Below are positions 33,796-43,597 of a DNA stretch of 64,000 bases, piece after piece (the stretch's first letter is position 1; every line of letters starts with the position of its first letter). Source of the DNA: Fibrella aquatilis (GTDB taxonomy: Bacteria > Bacteroidota > Bacteroidia > Cytophagales > Spirosomataceae); the NCBI RefSeq assembly GCF_017353255.1, contig NZ_JAFMYU010000009.1, positions 62,001 to 126,000 on the forward strand, given 5' to 3'. The translations under genes and the position numbers were made by a program. Under the pieces are notes generated by a model that searched no databases, was not told the origin of the DNA, and worked only from the letters and a program-made list of their open reading frames with translations.

Positions 33796-35283
33796 GTGAC
33801 TATTGATGTACTGCATCCACTTGTTCATTCATTGACCAAATCTGAGAGACGGTACTGTCGGTTAGCGAGTAATCAATCCGACCCTGATTATGCTTACTGG
33901 CGGTTGTTCGATTGCCTGCTGCGCCACGAAACGATGGATGATACGCTGACCACCGAACTAGCGGAGTTATTTCCGGGTGCAACACTCGACCCCGCCCGCA
34001 AGCACCTGTACCAAACGCTGATGCAGCGGCTCCGGCAGTTCGATGGCGACCGGCGTATTGATGTCCGCATCGGGCAGTTGATGCACGAGAGTCAGTTGCT
34101 TTATGAGCGAGGCTTAGTGCAGTTCAGCGGGGAGCAACTGGCAAGAGCGCAACGGCTGGCCGAGCAGCACGAACGGGGAGAGTATGCGGTATTGGTTGCC
34201 CGGCAGCGTGCCGAGCAATGGGTACGTGGGCAATTTGATGGCGTCAGCTTAGATGCTCTGACCGCCCACCACGCCAACATTGACTGGCAGTTAACCAAAA
34301 CTCAGACTGCCGTACACCACGCGGCCCTCTATGAAACGCTGCTACTGCGCTATCATACCAACGGTACTGTTAGCACCCCTGCCGACACGCTTAAACTGAA
34401 TGATTTGTTGCTGGAAGAATACCAACTGCTTAGCCGTCAGAAAGAAAAGTCTAACCGGGGTACCGGAGCGACGGCCCGGTCGTTCGCCATGCAGCAGCAA
34501 CATCTGCATTTCCAGTCGGCTTACCTTCGGATGATTGGCGACGAAGCCGGAAGCTTGGTCGTGTACCGGGAACTCGACGCGCTATTTCAGCAGAACCCGA
34601 TGCTATGGGCCGAGCAGCCTCAGTACTACGTACAACTTCTCGACGGAATTTTGGTTGACTTGCGGATGCTGAGGCAGTACGATCAGATGCCGTATTTCAT
34701 TGACCGGCTTCGGGCTATCAATGACTTGGGCCTACGCCAGACGGTTGCCTACATCGTGCTCTATCATTCACTCCTGATTATGGTAGACCAGGGCCTGTTT
34801 GATGAGGCCGTTGCGATACTAGGTACCCAATGGCCCGATAGCGTTGTGTTTGAGCGTGGCCTGGCGCAACGTTCATTGATCTTTCGGACTGAGATGGACC
34901 TGTTGCTGGTGCGGCTTGATATTGGGTTAGGCCACCTTTCGGTGGCCTTGTCGCGGCTCAACCGGGTAATAAGTCGCCCGGTCCGGTCGCTTCCCCAGAC
35001 GTTATACACCCAAATTAGGCTCATGAACCTGCTATTGCATGCCCGGTTGGGCAACGCCGAATACCTGACGTATGCCCTTCGAGCTGTAGAGCGAAAACCA
35101 CCTTATCAAGGCAAACGGTTACCGAGCGAAACAACGACTCTTGTTTTAATACGGCAATGGCTTGGTGGGCGGCTTCGGGCTAATTCGCTAACGCAACCTA
35201 AGGAGATTGGCGATAGCCCGGCGGATCGTCAACTACGGCAAAATCTGGATTTAGGGGCTTGGGTGAAGGCCGTAAGCAAGTAA
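33796..35283 (+). CDS. Alpha-solenoid-like cytoplasmic protein of unknown function
   Basis: The 495-residue protein has no signal peptide or membrane segment and is almost wholly helical, with repeated paired-helix segments resembling degenerate TPRs (for example SLVVYRELDALFQQNP, YYVQLLDGILVDLRMLRQYD, LLIMVDQGLFDEAVAILG). The N-terminus, LVHSLTKSERRYCRLAS, matches a Bacteroidetes family I know only as uncharacterised. GTG 33796 is the first plausible start; no ATG is available. It is divergent from the ribokinase operon and shares its promoter region. It could be a regulator or sensor, but no DNA-binding motif is visible. It overlaps no neighbour and is followed by the GH140-like gene after 38 bp. 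Confidence 0.75.
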   Translation: MTIDVLHPLVHSLTKSERRYCRLASNQSDPDYAYWRLFDCLLRHETMDDTLTTELAELFPGATLDPARKHLYQTLMQRLRQFDGDRRIDVRIGQLMHESQLLYERGLVQFSGEQLARAQRLAEQHERGEYAVLVARQRAEQWVRGQFDGVSLDALTAHHANIDWQLTKTQTAVHHAALYETLLLRYHTNGTVSTPADTLKLNDLLLEEYQLLSRQKEKSNRGTGATARSFAMQQQHLHFQSAYLRMIGDEAGSLVVYRELDALFQQNPMLWAEQPQYYVQLLDGILVDLRMLRQYDQMPYFIDRLRAINDLGLRQTVAYIVLYHSLLIMVDQGLFDEAVAILGTQWPDSVVFERGLAQRSLIFRTEMDLLLVRLDIGLGHLSVALSRLNRVISRPVRSLPQTLYTQIRLMNLLLHARLGNAEYLTYALRAVERKPPYQGKRLPSETTTLVLIRQWLGGRLRANSLTQPKEIGDSPADRQLRQNLDLGAWVKAVSK

Positions 35284-35321
35284 TTCGTGTTAGTCAGCCC
35301 TTTCGCAGTGTGCAGATCTGT

Positions 35322-36740
35322 ATGAAAAAACAACTTGCTCACTCACTCATCGCCCTGCTGCTGGTTGCTACAACGGCCCTTGGGCAGTCGGTTGATTTTA
35401 CCAATCGCTTTCCGTTACGTTCCTCTGCCAACGGGCATCACCTCGTTGACAGGCAGAATCGGCCCTTTTTTTACCTCGCCGACACGCCCTGGACGTTGGG
35501 GTACCAATTCACGATGGCCGAAGTAGACGACTACCTCCGTACCCGACAGACGCAGAGATTCAATGTGATCCAGATTCAGTTCCTGACCGACCAGTTCAGC
35601 TATAACAAAACCGCAGCTGGTCAGCTTGCACTGAACAATACGCTTGATTTAGCTAACCGCAATGAACCGTTTTTCGCGCATCTGGATTCGTGCATTCGCC
35701 GGGCGGCTGACTACGGCATGGCCGTCATGATTGCGCCCGCCTGGCTGAGTTGTTGCTCACCGGGCTGGCATCAGGGGTTACGCGACAACGGAACAGATAA
35801 AGCGCGGGCGTTCGGCGTGTTTCTGGGGCAGCGGTATCACCACACCAGGTTTCCGAACGTACTAGGCTGGATTCACGGGGGCGACTCGAACCCTGGTGGC
35901 GAAATGGACGAGTTACAGGCACTGGCCGAGGGCATTCGGCAAACTGAAGGCACGTATCCCCGGCTACACACCGGCCATTGGGGATCGCCCTATTCTACCC
36001 GTGACCAAACGCCCCAGGTGTCGTGGCTGAACCTGAACGCGACCTACACCTACGACCCTACCCGTACCGATCTCGGCCTGTATCAGTATCAGGTCTATGC
36101 GGCTTCCCTGCGTGACTACCAGCGAGTGCCGGTGCAGCCGTTTTTCCTGATTGAGAGCCACTATGAATCGCCCGATGCCGCCGATATTTCTACCGGAACA
36201 ACGGCGGAGGTGCTACGGCGACAGGCGTGGTGGTCGGCGTTGAGCGGGGCCACAGGCGTCACCTACGGTTCGGCCAATTGCTGCGGCAAACGGGCCGACT
36301 GGCGAACCATCCTGACAATGCCCGTAGCGGGACAGATGCGGCACCTGGGGACGTTGATGAACCAAATTGCCTGGCACACGCTCATTCCCGACGGTTTGCC
36401 CGACCCCGCCCAACCTGACAACCATCGACTTGTGGTGGCGGGCTTTGGTACCTTTTATCCGTACCCCGGTCCTGCCAACGATGTAGGCGCGGATTACATT
36501 GCGTCGGCAGCTTCGCCCGATAAACGGTTGTTCGTCTGCTACATCCCACCCACCGGAACTGCCCAAAGAACGTTTACGGTGGACTTGCGAGGGTTCCCGC
36601 GCATTCGACATGCTCGTTGGCTCAACCCGGCTACCGGAGCGGTTAGTCAGTTACTAAAGCTAACATCAACCCGCCAACCCCTAACCACCCCCGGCGACAA
36701 CGGCACAGGACAGAATGATTGGGTATTAGTTGTGGAGTAA
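35322..36740 (+). CDS. GH140-like glycoside hydrolase (DUF4038, apiosidase type)
   Basis: The 472-residue secreted protein has a signal peptide (MKKQLAHSLIALLLVATTAL, cleavage near LGQS). The first domain is a DUF4038 TIM barrel (about 25-370), with DRQNRPFFYLADTPW near the start. WIHGGDSNP carries the probable acid/base Asp188, and FLIESHYE the probable nucleophile Glu278, by analogy with GH140 apiosidases. The C-terminal part is the usual small beta domain (RTFTVDLRGFP, ARWLNPATGA). I chose ATG 35322 because it begins the signal peptide; the longer frame overlaps the previous gene. It lies just before a sigma/FecR/SusC/SusD set, so it may act with that uptake system. Confidence 0.82.
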   Translation: MKKQLAHSLIALLLVATTALGQSVDFTNRFPLRSSANGHHLVDRQNRPFFYLADTPWTLGYQFTMAEVDDYLRTRQTQRFNVIQIQFLTDQFSYNKTAAGQLALNNTLDLANRNEPFFAHLDSCIRRAADYGMAVMIAPAWLSCCSPGWHQGLRDNGTDKARAFGVFLGQRYHHTRFPNVLGWIHGGDSNPGGEMDELQALAEGIRQTEGTYPRLHTGHWGSPYSTRDQTPQVSWLNLNATYTYDPTRTDLGLYQYQVYAASLRDYQRVPVQPFFLIESHYESPDAADISTGTTAEVLRRQAWWSALSGATGVTYGSANCCGKRADWRTILTMPVAGQMRHLGTLMNQIAWHTLIPDGLPDPAQPDNHRLVVAGFGTFYPYPGPANDVGADYIASAASPDKRLFVCYIPPTGTAQRTFTVDLRGFPRIRHARWLNPATGAVSQLLKLTSTRQPLTTPGDNGTGQNDWVLVVE

Positions 36741-36863
36741 GAACTATAGGGAGTCCTCTGGTGGTCTGGGTATAATTAAAAAAAATGTGAAATAAATTTA
36801 AAAATCAGTAAGGGTTTCTAGCGGGCTTCGGTGTCTTATTGAAATGGCCTACTGTTTTGGGTC

Positions 36864-37571
36864 ATGTCACCTCACGTTATGACCGAGCCTTTACCACTTT
36901 ACGGGCTTCACTCTCCCCAATCGATTCGTGCTATGGGTGTTCCACCTGAACAGGATGGCCCCCGGCTGGATGGCCCCCATACCGACGGACCGGTCGATTC
37001 GGAGCGTTTTATCCGTAAGGCCTTCGAGACCGACGCCCGGCTGGGGTGTGAGTTGCTATTTCGGCATTATTATAAACCCCTCTGCAACCACGCCGTTCGA
37101 TTCGTCCTGTCCAGAGCGGTGGCCGAAGACATTGTGGCCGACGTGTTTTGCCAGTTCTACGCCAACGGCACCTTCGCCAAAATCACCCAATTTTACGGCC
37201 CTTTTCTGTATAAAACCGTTCGGTTACGCGCCTACAACTATATGCGCGACGAAACCAAACGGTCCACCGATCTGTCGGCGGCCGATGGCGTGGCGAGCAG
37301 CGACGCGCAGCACCCCGATGCGGTTACGCACTACGAAGACCTGTATCACGATGTAGAGCGGGCCATTGATACATTACCCCCTCAAACCCGGCGCGTGTAT
37401 CTGATGCACCGCTTTGATGGTAAAACCCACGCCGACATTGCTACCGAATTGAAGCTGTCACCCCGCACGGTTGAGGTATTGGTACGTCGGGCCAGCCACG
37501 CCTTACGCGATCTGCTTCGGGCTAAATGGTCGCTGGTACTATTGGCTGTTTCGAGCTGGTTAACCGCATAG
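36864..37571 (+). CDS. ECF sigma factor (Bacteroidetes SusC-associated type)
   Basis: The 235-residue sigma factor has region 2 near 55-110 (ELLFRHYYKPLCNHAVRFVL, then AEDIVADVFCQFY) and region 4 near 160-215 (LPPQTRRVYLMHRFDGKTHA, then DIATELKLSPRTVEVLVRRA). The first 45 residues are Pro/Asp-rich and unusual for the family, so a start further in is possible. Like the other sigma factor here it ends in a hydrophobic tail (WSLVLLAVSSWLTA). The FecR gene follows after 40 bp. Confidence 0.9.
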   Translation: MSPHVMTEPLPLYGLHSPQSIRAMGVPPEQDGPRLDGPHTDGPVDSERFIRKAFETDARLGCELLFRHYYKPLCNHAVRFVLSRAVAEDIVADVFCQFYANGTFAKITQFYGPFLYKTVRLRAYNYMRDETKRSTDLSAADGVASSDAQHPDAVTHYEDLYHDVERAIDTLPPQTRRVYLMHRFDGKTHADIATELKLSPRTVEVLVRRASHALRDLLRAKWSLVLLAVSSWLTA

Positions 37572-37611
37572 GACTCCGTTTTACCACTGTATAACCTGAC
37601 AAGCGTATTTC

Positions 37612-38628
37612 ATGAAATCATCCGTTACCAAGCAACTGCTGATGGACTATTACGCCGGGCGCGTAACGGCCCTGCAAAAACAGCTCATCGACGACTGGCT
37701 GCGCGAACCGGCCAACGAGCCGCTGTTCTACGCCTGTCTGCATGAGCGCGAACTGGCACAGGTTCAGTACGAACCCGATTTGTCAGCGGCCCTCGCCCGC
37801 TACCAGACATTTCTATACCAGCAATCCGATAGGGTCATTACGGATGAGCCTGCTACCCCTACCACAAGAGGACGGCGCTGGCACGTTGGACTACGATTTT
37901 GGAGTATTGCCGCTACAATCGTGTTGCTGTTGGGCGTGTCGGGATGGCTGTTTCGCGAACCGATGCTCTATCACATCTACCGCACCGCCTATGGCGAAAC
38001 CCGTTCCGTTCAGCTTACCGATGGCAGCCGCGTAATACTCAACGCTAACACGCGCCTGCTGGTGCCGAGGCTTGGGTTCGGAGCTGGAACGCGCACGGTT
38101 CGGGTAGTGGGAGAGGCCCGCTTCACCATTGTTCATACCCCCGACCATCAGCCTTTTGTGGTGGAAACCGGGCCTAACCTAACCGTAACGGTGCTGGGCA
38201 CGGAATTCGCTGTCTTTGCCCGGCCCCGCGCCACACGGGTAGTGCTGATGCGCGGCAAAGTCGCCGTTAACTACCAGCCTGGCGGTCGACCCGAAACAAG
38301 ACTGACCTTGCAACCCGGCGATATGGTGACGCTTGACGGGAGTGGAAAACTCCACCGGCAGACCCTACCAAAACCAGAACAGCAAACGGCCTGGACCGAC
38401 CACCAGTTTGTGTTTAACAATACCTCGCTACGCGAAGTGGGTGCCATGATCCAGGAAACCTTCGGTTTGGTGGCCGACATTAAAGGTGAACGGCTGGCCC
38501 AACAAACGCTCTCTGGTTCATTCGATGCCCACACCGCTGACGAAGTACTGACCGCCGTGGCAGAAGTGCTCGACATCCGCTACATCCGCAAAAACAACCG
38601 GGTCATTTTCCGCAGCAAAACCGACTAA
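37612..38628 (+). CDS. FecR-family anti-sigma factor
   Basis: The 338-residue single-pass membrane protein is organised like the one at 28226-29281: a cytoplasmic N-terminal part (about 1-85), a transmembrane segment (about 95-115, SIAATIVLLLGVSGWLF), a periplasmic FecR domain with YGETRSVQLTDGSRVILN, and a C-terminal DUF4974-like domain with HQFVFNNTSLREVGAMIQET. It lies between its sigma factor and the SusC gene whose STN domain it should contact. Confidence 0.92.
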   Translation: MKSSVTKQLLMDYYAGRVTALQKQLIDDWLREPANEPLFYACLHERELAQVQYEPDLSAALARYQTFLYQQSDRVITDEPATPTTRGRRWHVGLRFWSIAATIVLLLGVSGWLFREPMLYHIYRTAYGETRSVQLTDGSRVILNANTRLLVPRLGFGAGTRTVRVVGEARFTIVHTPDHQPFVVETGPNLTVTVLGTEFAVFARPRATRVVLMRGKVAVNYQPGGRPETRLTLQPGDMVTLDGSGKLHRQTLPKPEQQTAWTDHQFVFNNTSLREVGAMIQETFGLVADIKGERLAQQTLSGSFDAHTADEVLTAVAEVLDIRYIRKNNRVIFRSKTD

Positions 38629-38670
38629 TCCATTTTCCTCAATGTACAAAACACCCAATTCCTAAAGTAT

Positions 38671-41600
38671 ATGAAAAACCTATTCATGCAAGTATGCCGA
38701 ACGGGGCCGGTGCTGCTGGCCTTATTGCTCGGTACCCCGGCGGGGCTGTCGGCTCAGACATTAGCCTCGGTCCGCACGGGCCAAACGGCCCGCCCTGCCG
38801 TGAGCGTTCGCGCCTTAAGCGAGGTGCTGTACGAATTGAAAACCCGCCATCAGGTCAACATTTTGTTTGCGGATCAGATGGTCAGCGGCTATACCGTCGC
38901 ATCGGATGCCGTTAGCAGTCGGGCGCGGTTGGAAAGTACACTGGATGCGGTGCTGAAACCGTTTGCCCTGCGCTACAAGAAAGTAAAAGATGGCACGTAC
39001 CTAATCCTAAAAATTGACGCTGACCGCGTCGAGCCAAAAGCAACGTTGCTGAAAACCGCACCCACCACGCAGGCCGTAGCCGAACAGCCAGTGAGCGGGC
39101 GTGTTACTTCGCGCGACAACAGCGGGGGGCTGCCCGGCGTGAGCGTGGTGGTGAAAGGCACCGCTCGCGGCACCACGACCGATGCCGAGGGTCGTTACCA
39201 GATCAACGTACCCGACGGAACAGCCACACTGGTGTTCAGCTACATCGGCTACCTCAACAAGGAAGTGGTTGTGGGTAGTCAGTCGGTAGTTGACCTAGAC
39301 ATGGAAGCCGATATTCGTGCCCTGAGCGAAGTAGTGGTGGTAGGTTACGGAGCCGTGAAGCGGGCCAACCTGTCGGGCGCGGTCTCGACGGTCTCGGCTC
39401 AGGATTTAAAACGGCTGCCCACCTCGGCGAACCTAACGCAGGCCCTTCAGGGAGCCGCCAGTGGCGTATTTACCTCACAACAGGACCGCAGTCCGGGTGC
39501 GCGGCCATCCATTAGCATCCGAGGGAACAACTCGTTTTCGGGTGGTACCGTGCTGTACGTGGTAGACGGCTTTCCCCTGACCTACGACGCGGTGAGTGCC
39601 ATCAGCCCCAACGACATCGAGAACGTCAGTATCCTGAAAGACGCCTCATCCACCGCGATTTACGGGGCGCGGGCGGCCAACGGCGTGGTGCTCATTACGA
39701 CCCGTGCCGGGCGCAGTAACCAAAGCAGCTTAGAAGTAAACGTGTATCGCGGGGTCAACTCGGCGTTTAACCCGATCAAGATGCTCAATGGGGCCGACTA
39801 TGCCGCCCTGCGCCGGGAAGCCTACGCCAACGATGGGGCTGTGGCTCCGTTTTTGCCCGTCGAGCAGCAGCAGCTAGATAAGGGCGAGACAACCGACTGG
39901 TGGCAGTCCATCACCAACGCGGTTCGCCCGGTCGAGAACTACCAGGTAGCCTTCACGGGTGGCACCGACCGCAGTAAGGTGTTTGTGAGCGGTAATTTCT
40001 TTAACGAAGCGGGTCTCATTAACGGGTCGGGCTTCAAGCGCGGCAGCATCCGGGGTAACATCACCCAGCGCATCGGGCAGCGGTTTACGCTCACCAGCAA
40101 CACCAACTTGGCCTATACCGAAGGTCGGGGCATTAGCAACAACACGGTGTTGTATTCGGCCCTGATCGGCAACCCGCTCTCGCCCATCCGCGATGCCAAC
40201 GGCCAGTATTACACCAACATTCAGGGCCTGTCGAGCACACCTCGCTCCAACCCGGTGGCCTTCAGCGACCTGAGCAAATACCAGGATGTCCGCACCATCA
40301 TCAACTCCACTTTAGCTCTGACGGTAGACCTGACCGAAGGACTGAAACTGCGGGTCCAGGGCAGTGGTGAGATCAACAACCGCAAGGAACAAACCTACGT
40401 CTCCTCGCTGATTAGTGCTGACGACGAAACTAACGGACGGGTAGCGGGCGGTCTGGCGAGGGTAGTGCCGAGCGTCAACTACAATTACCTCGGCGAGGCC
40501 GTGCTGAACTACGACCGGACCTTTGGCGGCAAGCACACGGTGAGTGGGCTAGCAGGTGTTTCGACCCAGGCTAACCGCTACGAGTGGCTGTGGGCGCAGT
40601 CGTCGGGCTTTTCGTCGGACGTGTTCGAGACCTACAACTTGAATCTCGGTACTAACCCGGCGGTGAAACCTCAGTCGTACCTGGAGGAGTGGAAACTGAT
40701 GTCGTACATCGGGCGGGCGGTTTATACCTTCAACGACAAGTACATCCTGACGGGAAACTTCCGGGCCGACGGGTCGAGCCGATTTGGGGCCAACAACAAG
40801 TGGGGTATTTTTCCGAGCGGAGCGTTTGCCTGGCGGATGGCCGAAGAGCCATTCATCAAAAACCTTGGCGTATTTAACGACCTCAAGCTCCGCACAAGCT
40901 ATGGGCTGGCGGGCAACGCCGAAGCCATCGGGGTCTATGGCACCCTGTCGCGGTTGGGCTACGCGCCTTACAACTTCAATGGTAAAGAAGCTGTGGGCTA
41001 CGAAGTGGGTAGTATAGCGGCCGCCAACCTGAAATGGGAAACCACCAAACAATTCGACCTCGGCTTAGACGTATCGGTGCTGAACAACCGGGTCAACCTG
41101 ACTGCCGACTATTACCACAAAAACACGGTCGATATTATCCGCAACCTGCCGCTGCTGGCCGTATCGGGCTTCCAGAGTGTGCCGGTCAACGTGGGGACGC
41201 TCGAAAACCGGGGCTGGGAACTGGGCCTCAACACGCTCAACATCGACAAGGCCATCAAGTGGCGCACCACGCTGCTCGTTTCGCGCAACCGTCAAAAACT
41301 GCTGAACACCGGCGATGGCTCGGACCGTATCGGCACGACGCATTGGGTGGGTCAACCGCTGGGTTACGGCGACTTCCGCTACATCGTGCGGGCCAATGGC
41401 ATCTGGCAGACCAGCGAAGCGGAGGAGGCCAAAAAATACGGTGATGTGCCTGGTAACGTGAAGTACATCGACCAGAACAACGATGGCAAGATCGACAATG
41501 CCAATGACCGGGTGTTTACCGGTAGCATCCAGCCCAATTTCTACGGTTCGTTCACCAACGACCTGACCTACAAAGGCTTTTCGCTCAACGTGTTTACGAC

Positions 41601-42018
41601 CTTCGAGCAGGGCCGCGACGTGTATAACGGGCAGAACTACATCCTACTGTCGGGGACGGGATTTGACAACAACCGGGCCGAGATGCTCAACCGCTGGACC
41701 CCTACCAACCCCAGCAACCAGTATCCGCGAGCCTCGAAAAACTCGACCAACCGGCGCAGCTTCCGCTCGTCGGAGTTTCTGGAAGATGCCTCTTTTTTCA
41801 AGATTCGCAGCGTCACGCTGAGCTACCAACTGCCCGACGCGCTGCTTCGCAAAGCCAGCGTCCGCTCGGCCCGGTTTTACGTATCCGGCACCAATCTGGC
41901 CCGGTTTACAAAATACACCGGCATGGACCCTGAAGATTATGATTATGACAACACCCAGCGGGCAGGGGCCTATCCTGTCACCCGTTCGTTCCTGTTTGGT
42001 TTAGACCTCCGTTTCTGA
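38671..42018 (+). CDS. SusC/RagA-family TonB-dependent transporter with STN domain
   Basis: A 1115-residue outer-membrane importer with signal peptide (to about 29), STN domain (about 45-115, ALSEVLYELKTRHQVNILFA), CarboxypepD_reg-like domain (about 140-215, GLPGVSVVVKGTARGTTT), the TonB box region LSEVVVVGYGAVKRANLSGA, plug (VDGFPL, ILKDASSTAIYGARAANGV) and a C-terminal barrel ending in SFLFGLDLRF. It is 42 bp after fecR and 7 bp before susD. It is a paralogue of the transporter at 24713-28189. The substrate is unknown; GH140-like and GH36 genes on either side suggest plant cell-wall side chains. Confidence 0.95.
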   Translation: MKNLFMQVCRTGPVLLALLLGTPAGLSAQTLASVRTGQTARPAVSVRALSEVLYELKTRHQVNILFADQMVSGYTVASDAVSSRARLESTLDAVLKPFALRYKKVKDGTYLILKIDADRVEPKATLLKTAPTTQAVAEQPVSGRVTSRDNSGGLPGVSVVVKGTARGTTTDAEGRYQINVPDGTATLVFSYIGYLNKEVVVGSQSVVDLDMEADIRALSEVVVVGYGAVKRANLSGAVSTVSAQDLKRLPTSANLTQALQGAASGVFTSQQDRSPGARPSISIRGNNSFSGGTVLYVVDGFPLTYDAVSAISPNDIENVSILKDASSTAIYGARAANGVVLITTRAGRSNQSSLEVNVYRGVNSAFNPIKMLNGADYAALRREAYANDGAVAPFLPVEQQQLDKGETTDWWQSITNAVRPVENYQVAFTGGTDRSKVFVSGNFFNEAGLINGSGFKRGSIRGNITQRIGQRFTLTSNTNLAYTEGRGISNNTVLYSALIGNPLSPIRDANGQYYTNIQGLSSTPRSNPVAFSDLSKYQDVRTIINSTLALTVDLTEGLKLRVQGSGEINNRKEQTYVSSLISADDETNGRVAGGLARVVPSVNYNYLGEAVLNYDRTFGGKHTVSGLAGVSTQANRYEWLWAQSSGFSSDVFETYNLNLGTNPAVKPQSYLEEWKLMSYIGRAVYTFNDKYILTGNFRADGSSRFGANNKWGIFPSGAFAWRMAEEPFIKNLGVFNDLKLRTSYGLAGNAEAIGVYGTLSRLGYAPYNFNGKEAVGYEVGSIAAANLKWETTKQFDLGLDVSVLNNRVNLTADYYHKNTVDIIRNLPLLAVSGFQSVPVNVGTLENRGWELGLNTLNIDKAIKWRTTLLVSRNRQKLLNTGDGSDRIGTTHWVGQPLGYGDFRYIVRANGIWQTSEAEEAKKYGDVPGNVKYIDQNNDGKIDNANDRVFTGSIQPNFYGSFTNDLTYKGFSLNVFTTFEQGRDVYNGQNYILLSGTGFDNNRAEMLNRWTPTNPSNQYPRASKNSTNRRSFRSSEFLEDASFFKIRSVTLSYQLPDALLRKASVRSARFYVSGTNLARFTKYTGMDPEDYDYDNTQRAGAYPVTRSFLFGLDLRF

Positions 42019-42025
42019 TTGACTC

Positions 42026-43546
42026 ATGAAAGCGACCCCAAAATACCTCTACACACTGCTGCTGGCCGCTGGTCTGTCGGCCTGTTCGGATAGCTACCTG
42101 CTCGAAGAACCCAAGTCGTTTCTCTCGCCGGGTACGTTCTACAAGTCCGAAAAAGACCTTGATGCCGCCTTGTCGGCTATTTACCGCGCCCCGCAGGATC
42201 GCTACTCCAATATGTGGGCGGCTCCGCACTGGTTCGAGTGGGGCACAGATATTCAGGAGATTACGAGCCGCAGCCAGTGGGCACACCACAATGCCGTAGC
42301 CCGGCTCAATAGCACCTTCGATGCTACACTGAGCATTCCTTCGGATTTCTGGAACTACACCTACCGGCACGTCAAAAACATCAACACCCTGCTGGCCAAC
42401 CTCGGCGACGTACCCATCACCGAGGCTCGCAAAAATCAGATTATCGGGCAGGCGCGGGCCATGCGGGGGCTACTGTACTTCGACGGGGTGCGCGTCTTCA
42501 ACGGAATGCCATTGCTGCTGGTGCCTGAAAGCGAATCGGTAAAACTGAATGCCCTGAAACGCGCCACGCCGGAGGAGATGTACGCGGCCATTATTGCCGA
42601 CCTGACCTTTGCTAAAGATAATCTGCCCGCCGTCTGGACCGGAGCCAACGATCAGGGCCGGATCACGAGCGGAGGCGCGGCGGCTATGCTGGCCAAGGTA
42701 TATCTGACGATGGCGGGCTACCCGCTTAACCAGAAAGATAAACTCCAGCAGGCCCGCACACTCTTGAAAGAGTTTGTGGTGGACAAGAAATATGGGGTGC
42801 AGTATGGCCTGTTCGACAATTACGGTGACGCGTTTCAGGAAGAGAACGTACCCGGCAAAGAAAGCGTCTGGAGCATCAACTTCACGCGGGGTGGCTTTGG
42901 CCAGGGTAACGACATCCCGACAAACTACGGCCCGCTCGAAATCTATTCGACCAAAGGACTCGCTGCTGGGGGCGGCTGGAGCAACGGCCTGCCAACGGAT
43001 GCGTTTTACAAGAGTTTCGACCAGAAGGCCGACAAGCGGTTCAAATACCTGTTCTGGACTTCGACCGCCGACATCCCCGAAGAATACGCCAGTATGTATC
43101 CCACTCCGCTGGTGTTCGAGAAGCCGCACATCAAGAAATTTCGGGATAAACTGCCGGTCAACAACGCCGAGCGTAGCGGCAAAGATCACAACATCATCCG
43201 TTACGCCGACGTGCTGCTGATGTACTCGGAAGTGCTGAACGAACTCGGCGATGCCGGTGCTTACACCTATATTAATCAGGTGCGGAAGCGGGCCGGGCTA
43301 GGTGATTTGCCGACGATGAGTCAGGAAGCGTTCCGTGATGCCATGCTGCTGGAACGGGCTTGGGAACTGTGTTTCGAGGGCGACCGGAAGATGGATTTGG
43401 TGCGGTCGGGCAAGTACGCTGAGCGGGTCAAAGCCTGGAACCCACAGGCAGCCACTAACGTAGTGAAGGGTAAGCACGAATTCTGGCCGATACCCCAACG
43501 CGAATTAGACATCAGCAAGAGTCTGGTGCAAAATCCGGGCTGGTGA
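42026..43546 (+). CDS. SusD/RagB-family nutrient-binding lipoprotein
   Basis: A 506-residue surface lipoprotein with lipobox LLAAGLSAC (Cys20) and the typical SusD opening SDSYLLEEPKSF. IIGQARAMRGLLYFDGVRVF and IIRYADVLLMYSEVLNELGD are the helical hallmarks, and HEFWPIPQRELDISKSLVQN the C-terminal signature ending NPGW. It partners the SusC protein encoded 7 bp upstream. The strong hairpin at 43559-43590 follows its stop. Confidence 0.94.
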   Translation: MKATPKYLYTLLLAAGLSACSDSYLLEEPKSFLSPGTFYKSEKDLDAALSAIYRAPQDRYSNMWAAPHWFEWGTDIQEITSRSQWAHHNAVARLNSTFDATLSIPSDFWNYTYRHVKNINTLLANLGDVPITEARKNQIIGQARAMRGLLYFDGVRVFNGMPLLLVPESESVKLNALKRATPEEMYAAIIADLTFAKDNLPAVWTGANDQGRITSGGAAAMLAKVYLTMAGYPLNQKDKLQQARTLLKEFVVDKKYGVQYGLFDNYGDAFQEENVPGKESVWSINFTRGGFGQGNDIPTNYGPLEIYSTKGLAAGGGWSNGLPTDAFYKSFDQKADKRFKYLFWTSTADIPEEYASMYPTPLVFEKPHIKKFRDKLPVNNAERSGKDHNIIRYADVLLMYSEVLNELGDAGAYTYINQVRKRAGLGDLPTMSQEAFRDAMLLERAWELCFEGDRKMDLVRSGKYAERVKAWNPQAATNVVKGKHEFWPIPQRELDISKSLVQNPGW

Positions 43547-43558
43547 TTCAGGGTGTAA

Positions 43559-43590
43559 TGGGCCTGCACCGGTTAGCTGGTGCAGGCCCA
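43559..43590 (+). terminator. Strong 12-bp hairpin after susD
   Basis: TGGGCCTGCACC (43559-43570) pairs perfectly with GGTGCAGGCCCA (43579-43590) around an 8-nt loop. It starts 12 bp after the susD stop. It is not followed by a T-run, so it may be a partial terminator or an RNA-stability element reducing read-through into the Crp-like gene, whose ATG is 7 bp further on. Confidence 0.65.
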
Positions 43591-43597
43591 TCTAAAC

